Assembly: GCF_011751075.1 (NCBI RefSeq)
Contig: NZ_JAALLN010000002.1
Location: 633,102 to 697,101, forward strand
Source of the DNA: Flavobacterium poyangense
GTDB lineage: Bacteria > Bacteroidota > Bacteroidia > Flavobacteriales > Flavobacteriaceae
Length of the DNA: 64,000 bases
Direction: 5' to 3'
Of this stretch, positions 44,140 through 52,769 are shown one piece after another (positions within the stretch are counted from its first letter, which is position 1; every line of letters starts with the position of its first letter). Below the pieces are notes generated by a model that was not told the DNA's origin, did not search any database, and saw only the letters and a program-made list of their open reading frames with translations. The position numbers were made by a program, and so were the translations under genes.

Positions 44140-44193
44140 GACAAGTAATAAGTTTGTAATTATATACAAGTCAATTAGTTATATCTAAAAAAG

Positions 44194-44233
44194 AGCCCCC
44201 TTATTTTATAAATATGGGGGTTTTTATTTTTTT
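44194..44233 (+). terminator. Terminator of the regulator gene
   Basis: CCCCC (44196-44200) and GGGGG (44216-44220) close a hairpin followed by a T-run, 57 bp after the regulator stop. Confidence 0.75.
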
Positions 44234-44853
44234 TTACAGAAAAAAAAGATTTTACTTTGTCTTAGATATAATCTGAAGATCAGATTGGTTTCTACTTTGG
44301 TTTTGAAGAGTGGTGAAAATGTAAATGAGTACCACTTTAAATTAAAAAAATAAAACAGAGTGTGGAGACTCTGTTTTATAAGGTGTTTTAACAAAAACGT
44401 AATACCTAACAAGGTGCCAGAAATTACTTCTACAAAGGTAAAGAAAAAGTGTCTTTTATAAAACTTTTTTTTACTATTTCTAAAGTACTTCTACACCGCA
44501 GACTTGTTAGCTTAAAAATGAAAATTATGACTAACGGTAATCATTCGGGCGAAAAACGGCTTGGCAAAAATTTGATTTTCAAGATTGAAGATAATGATGG
44601 CGGAAAACAATCAAAATCGTTATTGCTAACAATCAAAAAACGAATTACAAAGCTTTTTAGATAAGCCTGAATTTTTTCCGGACTAAATCGCAATAGCCCA
44701 TTTTAGGAGGGCTATTAGGAATTTAGGTTGAATAGACCAACATTTAAATTCTTGTTATTCATTAAAGCGAGCTGCATTTTTTGGGACAATTTGACTTGCC
44801 CTTATTTTAATTAGTGATTTTAAAAGGCTATTAATTATTAAATCTTAACAAAA
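44234..44853. other. Gap before the precursor array
   Basis: About 620 bp with little coding support. It holds a hairpin AAAACAGAGT/ACTCTGTTTT (44352-44377), a second hairpin AATAGCCC/GGGCTATT (44692-44716) without T-run, inverted words 'cctaacaag' and 'cttgttagc', and one short frame at 44518-44664. It may contain the promoter of the precursor genes, but no TAnnTTTG box is clear. Confidence 0.4.
44518..44664 (+). CDS. Possible 48-residue basic peptide
   Basis: From ATG 44518 a small frame encodes a lysine-rich peptide with the segment LIFKIEDNDGGKQSKSL and a basic end (KKRITKLFR). It contains a Gly-Gly, but the sequence before it is not the leader of the nearby precursors. It could be a diverged precursor, a small regulator or chance. 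Confidence 0.25.
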   Translation: MKIMTNGNHSGEKRLGKNLIFKIEDNDGGKQSKSLLLTIKKRITKLFR

Positions 44854-45039
44854 ATGAAAAAGCAAAACCAAACCAAATTGGCTTTCAACAAAGCTAATGT
44901 TGCAGAATTAAATGTTCAACAGTTAAAAAATGTTAATGGGGGTGTAATAACGGGGCAAGATACTGATACCAACCCAAATTCCGGTTGCATCTGTGATCCG
45001 ATCTTACCGAAATTAACAATCATTAAAAATCAATTCTGA
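44854..45039 (+). CDS. Lanthipeptide-like precursor 1
   Basis: A 61-residue peptide. The leader KLAFNKANVAELNVQQLKNV ends in Asn-Gly-Gly at residues 28-30, which fits cleavage by the C39 peptidase of the exporter at 47453. The core VITGQDTDTNPNSGCICDPI and following residues hold several Thr/Ser ahead of two cysteines (C-I-C) and then Thr/Lys/Ile-rich residues. Its stop codon overlaps the ATG of the next precursor (TGATG), so both are translated together. Ser/Thr and Cys in the core suit LanB dehydration and thioether formation. Confidence 0.8.
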   Translation: MKKQNQTKLAFNKANVAELNVQQLKNVNGGVITGQDTDTNPNSGCICDPILPKLTIIKNQF

Positions 45040-45209
45040 TGAAAAGCATAAATCTAAACAACAAACTGTATTTTAAAAAAGCAGATGTTACAGAATTAAA
45101 TGACAATTCACTTATTGAAATCAACGGTGGTTCAACAATCCTTGGAGGAGAGACTTGTACAGGATGTTGCTGTGCAGATACAAGTATCACAGTATTACAA
45201 CAAATGTAA
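45039..45209 (+). CDS. Lanthipeptide-like precursor 2, cysteine-rich
   Basis: A 56-residue peptide whose start overlaps the previous stop by one base. The leader NKLYFKKADVTELNDNSLIE ends with INGG at 28-31; a second Gly-Gly is at 36-37. The core is STILGGETCTGCCCADTSIT with five more residues, so four cysteines (40, 43, 44, 45) lie between Thr/Ser residues. It differs from the four tandem copies behind it and is the most cysteine-rich peptide of the locus. The gene is too short for standard ORF cut-offs. Confidence 0.75.
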   Translation: MKSINLNNKLYFKKADVTELNDNSLIEINGGSTILGGETCTGCCCADTSITVLQQM

Positions 45210-45221
45210 TATAGTACAGAA

Positions 45222-45374
45222 ATGAAAAAGCAAAATCCAAACAATAAACTGGCTTTCAATAAAGTAGCTGTTATCGAATTAAACGACAATCAAATGCATG
45301 ACGTAGATGGAGGAACTACTGTTCCTTGTACTATAGTAGTCAGTTATTTAGTGACTACGGTCTTAGACCACTAA
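45222..45374 (+). CDS. Lanthipeptide-like precursor 3 (array copy 1)
   Basis: A 50-residue peptide, first unit of a 179-bp tandem array. The leader (KQNPNNKLAFNKVAVIELND, then NQMHDVDGG) ends at residue 31 with Gly-Gly. The core TTVPCTIVVSYLVTTVLDH has two Thr, then Pro and one Cys at 36, followed by a hydrophobic stretch with Ser/Thr. A methyllanthionine between Thr33 and Cys36 would be possible; the other Thr/Ser could become dehydro or D-residues. Ile18 and His26 mark one of two leader variants. Confidence 0.75.
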   Translation: MKKQNPNNKLAFNKVAVIELNDNQMHDVDGGTTVPCTIVVSYLVTTVLDH

Positions 45375-45400
45375 TTCAACAACCTTAAATTTTAACAAAG

Positions 45401-45553
45401 ATGAAAAAACAAAATGCAACCAACAAGTTAGCTTTCAACAAAGTAGCTGTTGTCGAATTAAACGACAATCAAATGAATGACGTAGACGGAGGAACTACTC
45501 CTGTTTGTACTGTAGTAGTCAGTTATTTAGTAGCTACAATCTTAGCCGATTAA
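45401..45553 (+). CDS. Lanthipeptide-like precursor 4 (array copy 2)
   Basis: A 50-residue peptide starting exactly 179 bp after copy 1. The leader has Val18 and Asn26 and ends NDVDGG; the core is TTPVCTVVVSYLVATILAD. Thr-Thr-Pro-x-Cys at the start of the core is kept. The 26-bp spacer with 'aaccttaaattttaacaaag' before the ATG supplies the RBS. Confidence 0.75.
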   Translation: MKKQNATNKLAFNKVAVVELNDNQMNDVDGGTTPVCTVVVSYLVATILAD

Positions 45554-45579
45554 TCCAATAACCTTAAATTTTAACAAAG

Positions 45580-45732
45580 ATGAAAAAACAAAATGCAACC
45601 AACAAGTTAGCTTTCAACAAAGTAGCTGTTATCGAATTAAACGACAATCAAATGCATGACGTAGACGGAGGAACTACTCCTCTTTGTACTGTAGTAGTTA
45701 GTTATTTAGTAACTACAATCTTAGCCGACTAA
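45580..45732 (+). CDS. Lanthipeptide-like precursor 5 (array copy 3)
   Basis: A 50-residue peptide, again 179 bp after the previous start. The leader carries Ile18 and His26 as in copy 1, and the core is TTPLCTVVVSYLVTTILAD. DNA identity with copy 2 is very high over the whole unit, spacer included, so the duplication is recent or kept alike by gene conversion. Confidence 0.75.
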   Translation: MKKQNATNKLAFNKVAVIELNDNQMHDVDGGTTPLCTVVVSYLVTTILAD

Positions 45733-45758
45733 TCCAATAACCTTAAATTTTAACAAAG

Positions 45759-45908
45759 ATGAAAAAGCAAAATCCAAACAATAAACTGGCTTTCAATAAA
45801 GTAGCTGTTGTCGAATTAAACGACAATCAAATGAATGATGTAGACGGAGGAACTACTCCTGTTTGTACAGTAGTAATCAGTTATTTAGTGACTAAAGCCT
45901 TAGAGTAA
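45759..45908 (+). CDS. Lanthipeptide-like precursor 6 (array copy 4)
   Basis: A 49-residue peptide, 179 bp after the previous start. The leader has Val18 and Asn26 as in copy 2, while its first codons match copy 1 (NPNNK), so it is a mosaic. The core is TTPVCTVVISYLVTKALE, with a different charged end. It is the last intact copy. Confidence 0.75.
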   Translation: MKKQNPNNKLAFNKVAVVELNDNQMNDVDGGTTPVCTVVISYLVTKALE

Positions 45909-45915
45909 ATTATTG

Positions 45916-46061
45916 TTGTAAAAACAAAATGTGAACAACAAGCTGTTTTTAAATGAAATAGCTGTACGAAATTAAATGTAGGTTCATTACATCCTATTGA
46001 TGGTAGAAGCTCAACTTTTTGCAATCCGGATCGTATCGTCATAACCATACATTTAGCATAA
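45916..46061 (+). pseudogene. Decayed seventh precursor copy
   Basis: The frame KQNVNNKLFLNEIAV, then after a frameshift near 45977 NVGSLHPIDGRSSTFC and following residues, is clearly the array leader and a core. The start codon has become TTG, codon 2 is TAA, the frame shifts by one base near the leader middle, and Gly-Gly has become Gly-Arg. It cannot be made or processed like the others. The terminator at 46081 follows. Confidence 0.7.
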
Positions 46062-46080
46062 TTTCGAACATGTTTCTTCT

Positions 46081-46118
46081 AAAAAGCATTATCGGTTTTA
46101 CTGATAATGCTTTTTTTG
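46081..46118 (+). terminator. Terminator of the precursor array
   Basis: AGCATTATC and GATAATGCT arms with a nine-base loop, followed by TTTTTTTG. It separates the precursor transcript from the export and enzyme genes, which fits the higher need for precursor than for enzymes. Confidence 0.85.
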
Positions 46119-46305
46119 TGCTTTTAAATCCTGAAAACGGATCTCAAACCGCTTTCATACAAAACCAATTTGATTTAAAATTAAATCACTGAAAATCAAC
46201 TGTTTGAATTTCAAAAAGGACACTATTTTTTATAAAAATGGGTATTTTTCATTTTTTTCTTCCTTAAATATTAGGTTCATTTGTTCTGTAATTAATACCA
46301 TAGTC

Positions 46306-47460
46306 ATGAGCGATAAAGAAATTTTCCCGGAAGAGATTTTAAACAACACTGTTGAAAGTCATATTGCTAAACACAATAAAAAAACATCACGCTTATTTGT
46401 GATTACGTTTTTGGCTCTTTTAATTGCTTTTGTCTCGTTACCTTTTATACATATAGATATTTATACAACGAGTAGAGGAACGATAATTCCACAGGAAAAG
46501 AAGCTTACACTTTACTCTCCTATAAGTGGTAAAATTTCCTTTTTTAATGTGGAAGAAAATAAGAAAATCAAAAAAGGAGATACTTTACTGATAATAGATC
46601 ATAATATATTAAAAGAAAGAGAGAACTTAAATACAATTCAGAGTTCAGAAAACTCCGTTTACCTGAATGACCTGCGTAATTTAATTCGTCGTAATTATGG
46701 TCAGGTACAATCAGATCAGTATAAAAAGGAGCTTTTAAAACACCAACAGGAATTGTACAATCTTGATATAGTGGTTAAGAATACGCAAACCGATTTTGAC
46801 CGAAAAGAACATCTTTATAAAAAAGAAGTGATATCGAAATCGGAATTTGAAAAAGCACAATTAGAACTGGATAAAATTAAGAATGACAGAATTAATGTAA
46901 TTAAACAAGCTGAATTGTCCTGGCAAAAAGAATACACTCAGTTAAGTCAGGATAATAAAAGCATTCATTCTAAACAGAAACAACTCAAAGAAGAGGAGAA
47001 TAATTATATCATAATTGCTCCTATTGATGGTGAATTGATCAATATGCAGGGCTTTCACAAAGGAAGCGTAATTGCAACCGGAAACCCTATTGTAGAAATT
47101 TCACCGGATAAAAACATTATTGTAGAAACCTACGTAAACCCGTCTGAAATTGGTTATTTAAAAGAAGGAGGTGATGCGATTTATCAAATAGATGCCTTTA
47201 ATTCAAATCAATGGGGATTTGCAAAAGGACAAATTTTTGAAATAAGTAAAGATGTGCTTATCGTTAATGATGCTCCTTATTATAAAATAAAAAGTAATCT
47301 ATCTACTGATAGTTTAACCTTAAAAAATGGAGCTAAAGGGAACCTAAAAAAAGGTATGAGTTTAACGAGCCGGTTTTTCTTAACTAAAAGAACTGCATTT
47401 CAATTATTATTTGACAAAGTAGAAGATTGGTTTAATCCTTACAATAGCAAAAATGAGTAA
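46306..47460 (+). CDS. HlyD-family adaptor of the peptide exporter
   Basis: The start is set at 46306 (MSDKEIFPEE), since the upstream codons of the open frame have no adaptor features. The 384-residue protein has one N-terminal membrane helix (about 31-50), a biotinyl-lipoyl-like half (residues about 70-95), a long coiled coil (about 100-230) and the second half-motif IIAPIDGELINMQGF. It forms the periplasmic link of a type I secretion exporter. It overlaps the exporter gene by eight bases, so they are translated together. An outer-membrane TolC is not in this locus. Confidence 0.88.
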   Translation: MSDKEIFPEEILNNTVESHIAKHNKKTSRLFVITFLALLIAFVSLPFIHIDIYTTSRGTIIPQEKKLTLYSPISGKISFFNVEENKKIKKGDTLLIIDHNILKERENLNTIQSSENSVYLNDLRNLIRRNYGQVQSDQYKKELLKHQQELYNLDIVVKNTQTDFDRKEHLYKKEVISKSEFEKAQLELDKIKNDRINVIKQAELSWQKEYTQLSQDNKSIHSKQKQLKEEENNYIIIAPIDGELINMQGFHKGSVIATGNPIVEISPDKNIIVETYVNPSEIGYLKEGGDAIYQIDAFNSNQWGFAKGQIFEISKDVLIVNDAPYYKIKSNLSTDSLTLKNGAKGNLKKGMSLTSRFFLTKRTAFQLLFDKVEDWFNPYNSKNE

Positions 47461-49615
47461 AATAGAAATAAAACAACACGATCATTCAGATTGTGGTGCA
47501 GCTTGTTTAGCTTCAATTTCAGAATTTTATAATTTAAGTTTACCTATTTCGAGAATTAGACAATATGCCAGTACGACTCAAAAAGGAACAACATTATTAG
47601 GATTAAGAGATGCTGCAGTAAAATTAGGTTTTCTTGCCAAAGGAGTAAAAGTAGAATTTGAAGGATTAAAAGATGTGCCTTTACCAGCTCTTTTACATGT
47701 CCTGATTAAAAAAGACGGACATGAGTTTCCTCATTATATGGTGGCTTACAAAGTAGCTAAAAATTACATCCAGGTGATGGATCCGTCCAGCGGAAAACTG
47801 GAAAAAAAGCCTTTTGCCGATTTTGAAGAAATATTTACCGGTTATGCTTTAATCTTAATTCCTGACGATGATATTTTTAAAGAAAAAAACGAGAAAATAT
47901 CCAATTTGAGAAGAATACTATTTTTATTGAAACCTCACAAATACATTTTATTGCAAGCTATTATTGGAGCTGTTTTATATACTTTGCTCGGTTTCTCGGT
48001 ATCAATATACGTAGGTAAGATTACCGATTTTGTGCTCGTGAGCGGAAATAAAAGCTTGTTGAATCTAATGAGTATTATTGTGATTGCCTGTTTGTTGCTG
48101 CAAATTTTATACAGTGTTTTAAAAGATGTTTTTATCTTAAAAACAAGTCAGCAAATCGATTCCCGATTGATTTTAGGGTATTACAAACATTTGTTTACGA
48201 TGCCTCAAAAGTTTTTTGATACCATGCGAATTGGTGAAATCATGTCAAGAATAGGGGATGCGGTAAAAATACGGGCTTTAATAAATGAAACTGCTTTGAG
48301 TATTTCGGTAAATATTCTAATTGTATTTTTTTCGTTTATTTTTATGTTCTCGTTTTATTGGAAACTGGCTTTGATTATCTCGTTGATCATCCCGTTTTAT
48401 GTTATTATTTATCTAATTGCAAATAAGTTAAATAAAAAAGCGGAACGTGAAATAATGGAGAAAAATGCGCTTTTGGAGTCCCAATTGGTAGAATCCATAA
48501 AAAATATTGGGACAGTTAAGCGATTGTCTTTAGAGGATTTTTCTAAAATAAGAACCGAGCTGAAATTTGTTGATTTACTAAAAAGCATTTACAAATCGGG
48601 AATGAATGGAATTTTTGCCAGAACTTCTACTGATTTTATTTCCCGACTGTTTACCATTATTCTTTTATGGGTAGGGACGTATTATGCTATTGATGGTGAT
48701 ATTACTCCAGGTGAATTGTTTTCCTTTTATTCTATAATAGGCTATTTCACAGGACCGGCATCACAATTAATCGGTACGAATCAGGCCATTCAGAACGCCA
48801 TGATTGCCTCAGATCGTTTGTTTGGAATTATGGATTTGGACAGAGAAGAAATGGAATCGAAAGTGAATTTGACAAAAAGTAACTTTGGTGATATTAAGTT
48901 TAAAAATATTGATTTCTCTTATGAATTGGGACGTTACATTTTTAAAGATTTAAATCTTACCATCAAAAAAGGTCAGTTTACAGCATTGGTAGGGGAAAGC
49001 GGAAGTGGAAAAAGTACGATTGCTTCATTAATCCAGAATATTTACAATCCGAAAGAAGGGAAGATACTAATTGGAGAATATGACTTAAATTACATTTCAA
49101 AAAGAAGTATTAATGCTTTGATTACCACGGTGCCTCAAAATGTGGAGCTTTTTGACGGAACGATTGCTTTTAACATTTCCATTGGAGAATCCAATCCGGA
49201 TATGGAAAAAATAATTGAAGTAAGTAAAAAAGTAGGGGCTTATGATTTTATAGAGTCTTTATCCAACGGCTTTAATACCTATCTGGGTGAGTTTGGTGCA
49301 AACTTATCGGGAGGAGAGCGACAAAGAATTGCTTTTGCAAGAGCACTTTATAAAGATCCGGAAGTTCTTATTCTTGATGAAGCAACCTCGGCACTTGATT
49401 CGGAATCTGAACTGGTAATCAAAAATTTAATCGAAGAGTTGAGTGCACAGGGAAAAACCATCATTGTGATTGCACACAAATTACAGTCAATTAAAAAAGC
49501 AGATGTTATTTATGCCTTTAAAAAAGGAGAGATCATTGAGTCGGGCTCGCATGATGAGCTTATGAATAAAAAAGAATACTATTATAATATGTGGAATAAT
49601 ATAATTGTTTACTAA
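47453..49615 (+). CDS. lanT: Peptidase-containing ABC exporter (C39 type)
   Basis: The 720-residue exporter cuts precursors after Gly-Gly and carries the core peptide out of the cytoplasm. The C39 peptidase domain (1-130) has catalytic Cys14 (HSDCGAACLA), His93 (FPHYMVAY) and Asp109 (VMDPSSG). The membrane domain with six helices follows (about 160-440), then the ABC domain with Walker A (GESGSGKST near 513), LSGGERQR and Walker B (LILDEATSALD). The GG-ending leaders next door are the obvious substrates. It could export all the precursors seen here. Confidence 0.93.
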   Translation: MSKIEIKQHDHSDCGAACLASISEFYNLSLPISRIRQYASTTQKGTTLLGLRDAAVKLGFLAKGVKVEFEGLKDVPLPALLHVLIKKDGHEFPHYMVAYKVAKNYIQVMDPSSGKLEKKPFADFEEIFTGYALILIPDDDIFKEKNEKISNLRRILFLLKPHKYILLQAIIGAVLYTLLGFSVSIYVGKITDFVLVSGNKSLLNLMSIIVIACLLLQILYSVLKDVFILKTSQQIDSRLILGYYKHLFTMPQKFFDTMRIGEIMSRIGDAVKIRALINETALSISVNILIVFFSFIFMFSFYWKLALIISLIIPFYVIIYLIANKLNKKAEREIMEKNALLESQLVESIKNIGTVKRLSLEDFSKIRTELKFVDLLKSIYKSGMNGIFARTSTDFISRLFTIILLWVGTYYAIDGDITPGELFSFYSIIGYFTGPASQLIGTNQAIQNAMIASDRLFGIMDLDREEMESKVNLTKSNFGDIKFKNIDFSYELGRYIFKDLNLTIKKGQFTALVGESGSGKSTIASLIQNIYNPKEGKILIGEYDLNYISKRSINALITTVPQNVELFDGTIAFNISIGESNPDMEKIIEVSKKVGAYDFIESLSNGFNTYLGEFGANLSGGERQRIAFARALYKDPEVLILDEATSALDSESELVIKNLIEELSAQGKTIIVIAHKLQSIKKADVIYAFKKGEIIESGSHDELMNKKEYYYNMWNNIIVY

Positions 49616-49631
49616 GGAAATTTTAGCAAAA

Positions 49632-52600
49632 ATGAAAAATTACTCTTTTACAAAAACGGCTATCGTAAGAACTCCAATTGAAGAAAAACAAACGGATCTT
49701 ACCTGGGAAAAAATTACAGCAATTTTTTCTAAAAAAGAAAACAGAGAAGCATTGTTTATTGGTTCCCCAAATATTTACAAGGCAATGCTTTTGTGGGAAA
49801 AAGGAGAAGCTTTTCAATCCGAGGAAGAACTTAAAAGTTTAAAAGGATCTTTGTACAAATATGCTTCCCGATTATCAAACAGAAGCACGCCATTTGGAAT
49901 GTTTTCTACAGTGGCAGCGGTAGATTTAAATGCTGAGACCAGTCTGGATATCGCAAGAAGTACATTCGGAAGATTTACCAAATTTGATATGTATTTTTTA
50001 GGAAGCTTTTTGCCGGTTATTATAAAAAATGATGCTATCAGAAATGTTTTGAAATTTTACAGCAACAATTCAATTTATACGGTTTTTGATAAATACCGTT
50101 ATGTGGAGTATTATTTTAAAGACAATGTAAGGTTTCATAAAATTTCTGAAGTTGAAATAAGTGATTATTTAGAACTGATATTTGAAAAAGCAAAAAATGG
50201 AGTTTTACTAAGTCAACTTGCCGAGCTACTTGTTTCTGATGAGATTTCTTTGCAGGATGCCAATGAATTTATGGATACCCTTATTAAAAGTCAGTTTATT
50301 GTAACCGAACTGGAGTTTACCATTACCGGAGAGGACTATTTTGAGAAATTGTTGAGAATATTCTCTGAAGAAAGATTCGATTCTTATGAAGCAGCGGTCA
50401 TTAGAGAGCTCATCACTAATTTAAAAGCGAAAATCAATTTTCTGGATACAAACAGCAGTAATGATCCGGCTTTGTATACCGAGATTCATGAGTTGGTCAA
50501 TGAAGAATTAGAACATGTTGATATCTCAAAATTGTTTCAGGTAGACAGTTTCAGAAAAATCGAAAAAGGTTCTATTAGTTTTAAAACACTCAAGAATTTG
50601 CGTCCTGCTTTAAGTGTTTTAAACAAATTGCAATCCGGTTCAGAAAATGGACATTTAAAAGAATTCAGAAAGAAATTCCTCGAGCGATTTGAAGAATATG
50701 AGCAACCTTTGGTGAGCGTTCTGGATCCCGACATAGGTATTGGTTACGGAAAAATTTCGGGAGCAAAATCACCTTTAGTAGAAGATTTATTGATCAATAC
50801 TGGCCATTCAGATAGTAATCAGATCTCAATGGATGCTAAAAAAACATTTTTGTTAAAGAAGTTAATTCACGCTACAAAAAATAATCTGCAAGTTATTGAT
50901 TTATTGGATGAGGAAATTAACAAATTTGAAGAAAGGGAGTCTTTATATCCGGACAGTTTTTCGGTATTTGTAAATGTATTTCATGAAAATGGAGTTGAAA
51001 AGATCAATTTAAAAACAGCAAGTGGTCCTTCTGCCAATAGTCTAATCGGGAGATTCAGTCATTTAGATACAAAAATTCTGGATTTGTGTAATGAAGTTAC
51101 CGCTATAGAAAATCAGCTGCACGCCGATAAAATTGTTGCAGAAATAGTGCATCTGCCACAGGCAAGAACCGGAAATATTTTGTACAGAAACTTTCAAAGA
51201 GAGTATGAAATTCCTTATTTGGGAAATGCTTCGGTAGACAGCGATCATCAAATCACGATAGACGATTTGTATGTTTCTGTAAAAGGAGGGAAAATTATTC
51301 TGCGTTCTAAAAGACTTAACAAGGAAGTAATTCCGCGATTGAGTAATGCCCATAATTTTGCTTCGAATGCCTTACCGATCTATCATTTCTTGTGTGATCT
51401 TCAAAATCAAAACTCTTTTGGCTTTGGTTTTGGCTGGGGAGCGTTACAAAATGAGTTTGATTTTTTGCCAAGAGTAAATTACAAAGACACCGTTTTAAGC
51501 AGAGCAACCTGGAATATTAATAAAGCCGAAATTGAAAGTATACTGGCTGTTGGTGAATCTAAAACAATCGATTTTATTCGCGATTTCAGAACAAAGAGAA
51601 ATATTCCTGATTTGATCTATATTTCTCAAGGTGATAATGAAGTGCTCATTAACTTCAACAACGATTTGAGTTGTAATGTATTTTACTATATGCTTAAAGG
51701 GGAGAGTTTCATTCAGTTAAAAGAGTTTTTATTTGCTGAAGATACCATCACAGCGAATTATTGCAATGAAATTATTTTCACAGCGCATAAAAATATTGAG
51801 AAAAAAGTGGAAGCTGCCACTGTAAAACAGTTTGTTTCAAAAGAAAATCAGGAAGGCGTAGCGACCTCTTTTTCGATAGGAGAAAAATGGCTTTATTATA
51901 AATTTTACTGCGGTGAAAGAGCCGGTGAAGAACTTTTAAACAGAGCAATCAACCCTATTGTCAAAGAATTGCAATCCAAAGACCTGATCGAAAAGTGGTT
52001 TTTTATTCGCTATCACGATGTACAGGGGCATCACATCAGATTCCGTGTTTTATTAAAAAACAGTAATTTGTTTACCGCTTGCATTCAAACCATAAGACAA
52101 TATATTGAACCGCTTGAAAAAACACGAATTATCTGGAAAACACAAACCGATAATTATCTCAGAGAGCTGCAACGCTACGGTTATGAGGCTATCGAAGAAA
52201 CCGAATCCTTGTTTTTTAATGATAGTGTCTGTACACTAAAATTCACGGATATGATCGAAGGAGATTCCGGAGAAAAAATAAGATGGATGTTTGCCCTATT
52301 GTCTATAGATCACTTTTTAAATGATTTTGATGTAATACTGGAGGGAAAAATCAAATTGTTTAATGTTGCCAAAACCGGTTTTGGAAAAGAATTTAATCGT
52401 TCCGGGCGACTCAACAAACAAATCAATGAATTGTTTGTGAAGTATGAATCGGATATAGAGTCATTTTTGAATCCTAACGCAATGGACGAAATGTATGCGC
52501 CTTTGCTTGAAATTCTTCAGGAGCGTTCCAAAAGTAATGTGGAGTTTGTAAAAGCAATAAAACAAATAAACAAAGAAGATCGTTTGCCAGCCTATCTTGA

Positions 52601-52766
52601 TGATATCATGCTGAGTTATGTGCACATGATTTGCAACCGAATCTTTATAACAAAACACAGAATGCACGAAATGGTTGTTTATGACTTTTTATACAAATAT
52701 TACAGCAAACAACTGCATACCGGAAAAAATGAACAAACAAAAGAAACAGTAGAACTAACATCTTAA
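49632..52766 (+). CDS. lanB: Class I lanthipeptide dehydratase, full length
   Basis: The 1044-residue enzyme has both parts of a class I dehydratase: the glutamylation domain (about 1-700, including YKYASRLSNRSTPFGMFSTV near residue 75) and the elimination domain (about 735-1044). It dehydrates Ser and Thr of the core to Dha and Dhb using glutamyl-tRNA. In the elimination part, Arg803 and Arg805 (HHIRFRV) and His998 (HMICNR) match the NisB active-site Arg784, Arg786 and His961 as I recall them. The start is at ATG 49632, preceded by AAGGAAATTTTAGC; an earlier TTG at 49605 overlaps the exporter gene and is unlikely. One LanB acts on several precursors here. Confidence 0.92.
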   Translation: MKNYSFTKTAIVRTPIEEKQTDLTWEKITAIFSKKENREALFIGSPNIYKAMLLWEKGEAFQSEEELKSLKGSLYKYASRLSNRSTPFGMFSTVAAVDLNAETSLDIARSTFGRFTKFDMYFLGSFLPVIIKNDAIRNVLKFYSNNSIYTVFDKYRYVEYYFKDNVRFHKISEVEISDYLELIFEKAKNGVLLSQLAELLVSDEISLQDANEFMDTLIKSQFIVTELEFTITGEDYFEKLLRIFSEERFDSYEAAVIRELITNLKAKINFLDTNSSNDPALYTEIHELVNEELEHVDISKLFQVDSFRKIEKGSISFKTLKNLRPALSVLNKLQSGSENGHLKEFRKKFLERFEEYEQPLVSVLDPDIGIGYGKISGAKSPLVEDLLINTGHSDSNQISMDAKKTFLLKKLIHATKNNLQVIDLLDEEINKFEERESLYPDSFSVFVNVFHENGVEKINLKTASGPSANSLIGRFSHLDTKILDLCNEVTAIENQLHADKIVAEIVHLPQARTGNILYRNFQREYEIPYLGNASVDSDHQITIDDLYVSVKGGKIILRSKRLNKEVIPRLSNAHNFASNALPIYHFLCDLQNQNSFGFGFGWGALQNEFDFLPRVNYKDTVLSRATWNINKAEIESILAVGESKTIDFIRDFRTKRNIPDLIYISQGDNEVLINFNNDLSCNVFYYMLKGESFIQLKEFLFAEDTITANYCNEIIFTAHKNIEKKVEAATVKQFVSKENQEGVATSFSIGEKWLYYKFYCGERAGEELLNRAINPIVKELQSKDLIEKWFFIRYHDVQGHHIRFRVLLKNSNLFTACIQTIRQYIEPLEKTRIIWKTQTDNYLRELQRYGYEAIEETESLFFNDSVCTLKFTDMIEGDSGEKIRWMFALLSIDHFLNDFDVILEGKIKLFNVAKTGFGKEFNRSGRLNKQINELFVKYESDIESFLNPNAMDEMYAPLLEILQERSKSNVEFVKAIKQINKEDRLPAYLDDIMLSYVHMICNRIFITKHRMHEMVVYDFLYKYYSKQLHTGKNEQTKETVELTS

Positions 52767-52769
52767 GAT

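Larger units (their letters stand above)
45222..45908 (+). repeat. Tandem array of four 179-bp precursor units
   Basis: The four start codons are at 45222, 45401, 45580 and 45759, an exact 179-bp period. Each unit has one precursor gene and a 26-bp spacer. Two leader variants (Ile18/His26 and Val18/Asn26) alternate along the array, which suggests that a two-gene unit was doubled. Confidence 0.9.

Noticed and set aside
44224..44412. 62-codon frame on the minus strand
   Set aside because: It runs through a terminator and AT-rich hairpins, with a composition typical of chance frames and no start signal.
45222..45908. CRISPR-like direct repeats
   Set aside because: The period is 179 bp, and each unit is a complete small gene with leader and core; there are no short repeats with unique spacers and no cas genes.
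46204..46305. Longer start for the HlyD adaptor
   Set aside because: The added residues are AT-rich and unlike an adaptor N-terminus; the ATG at 46306 gives the normal cytosolic tail and membrane helix.
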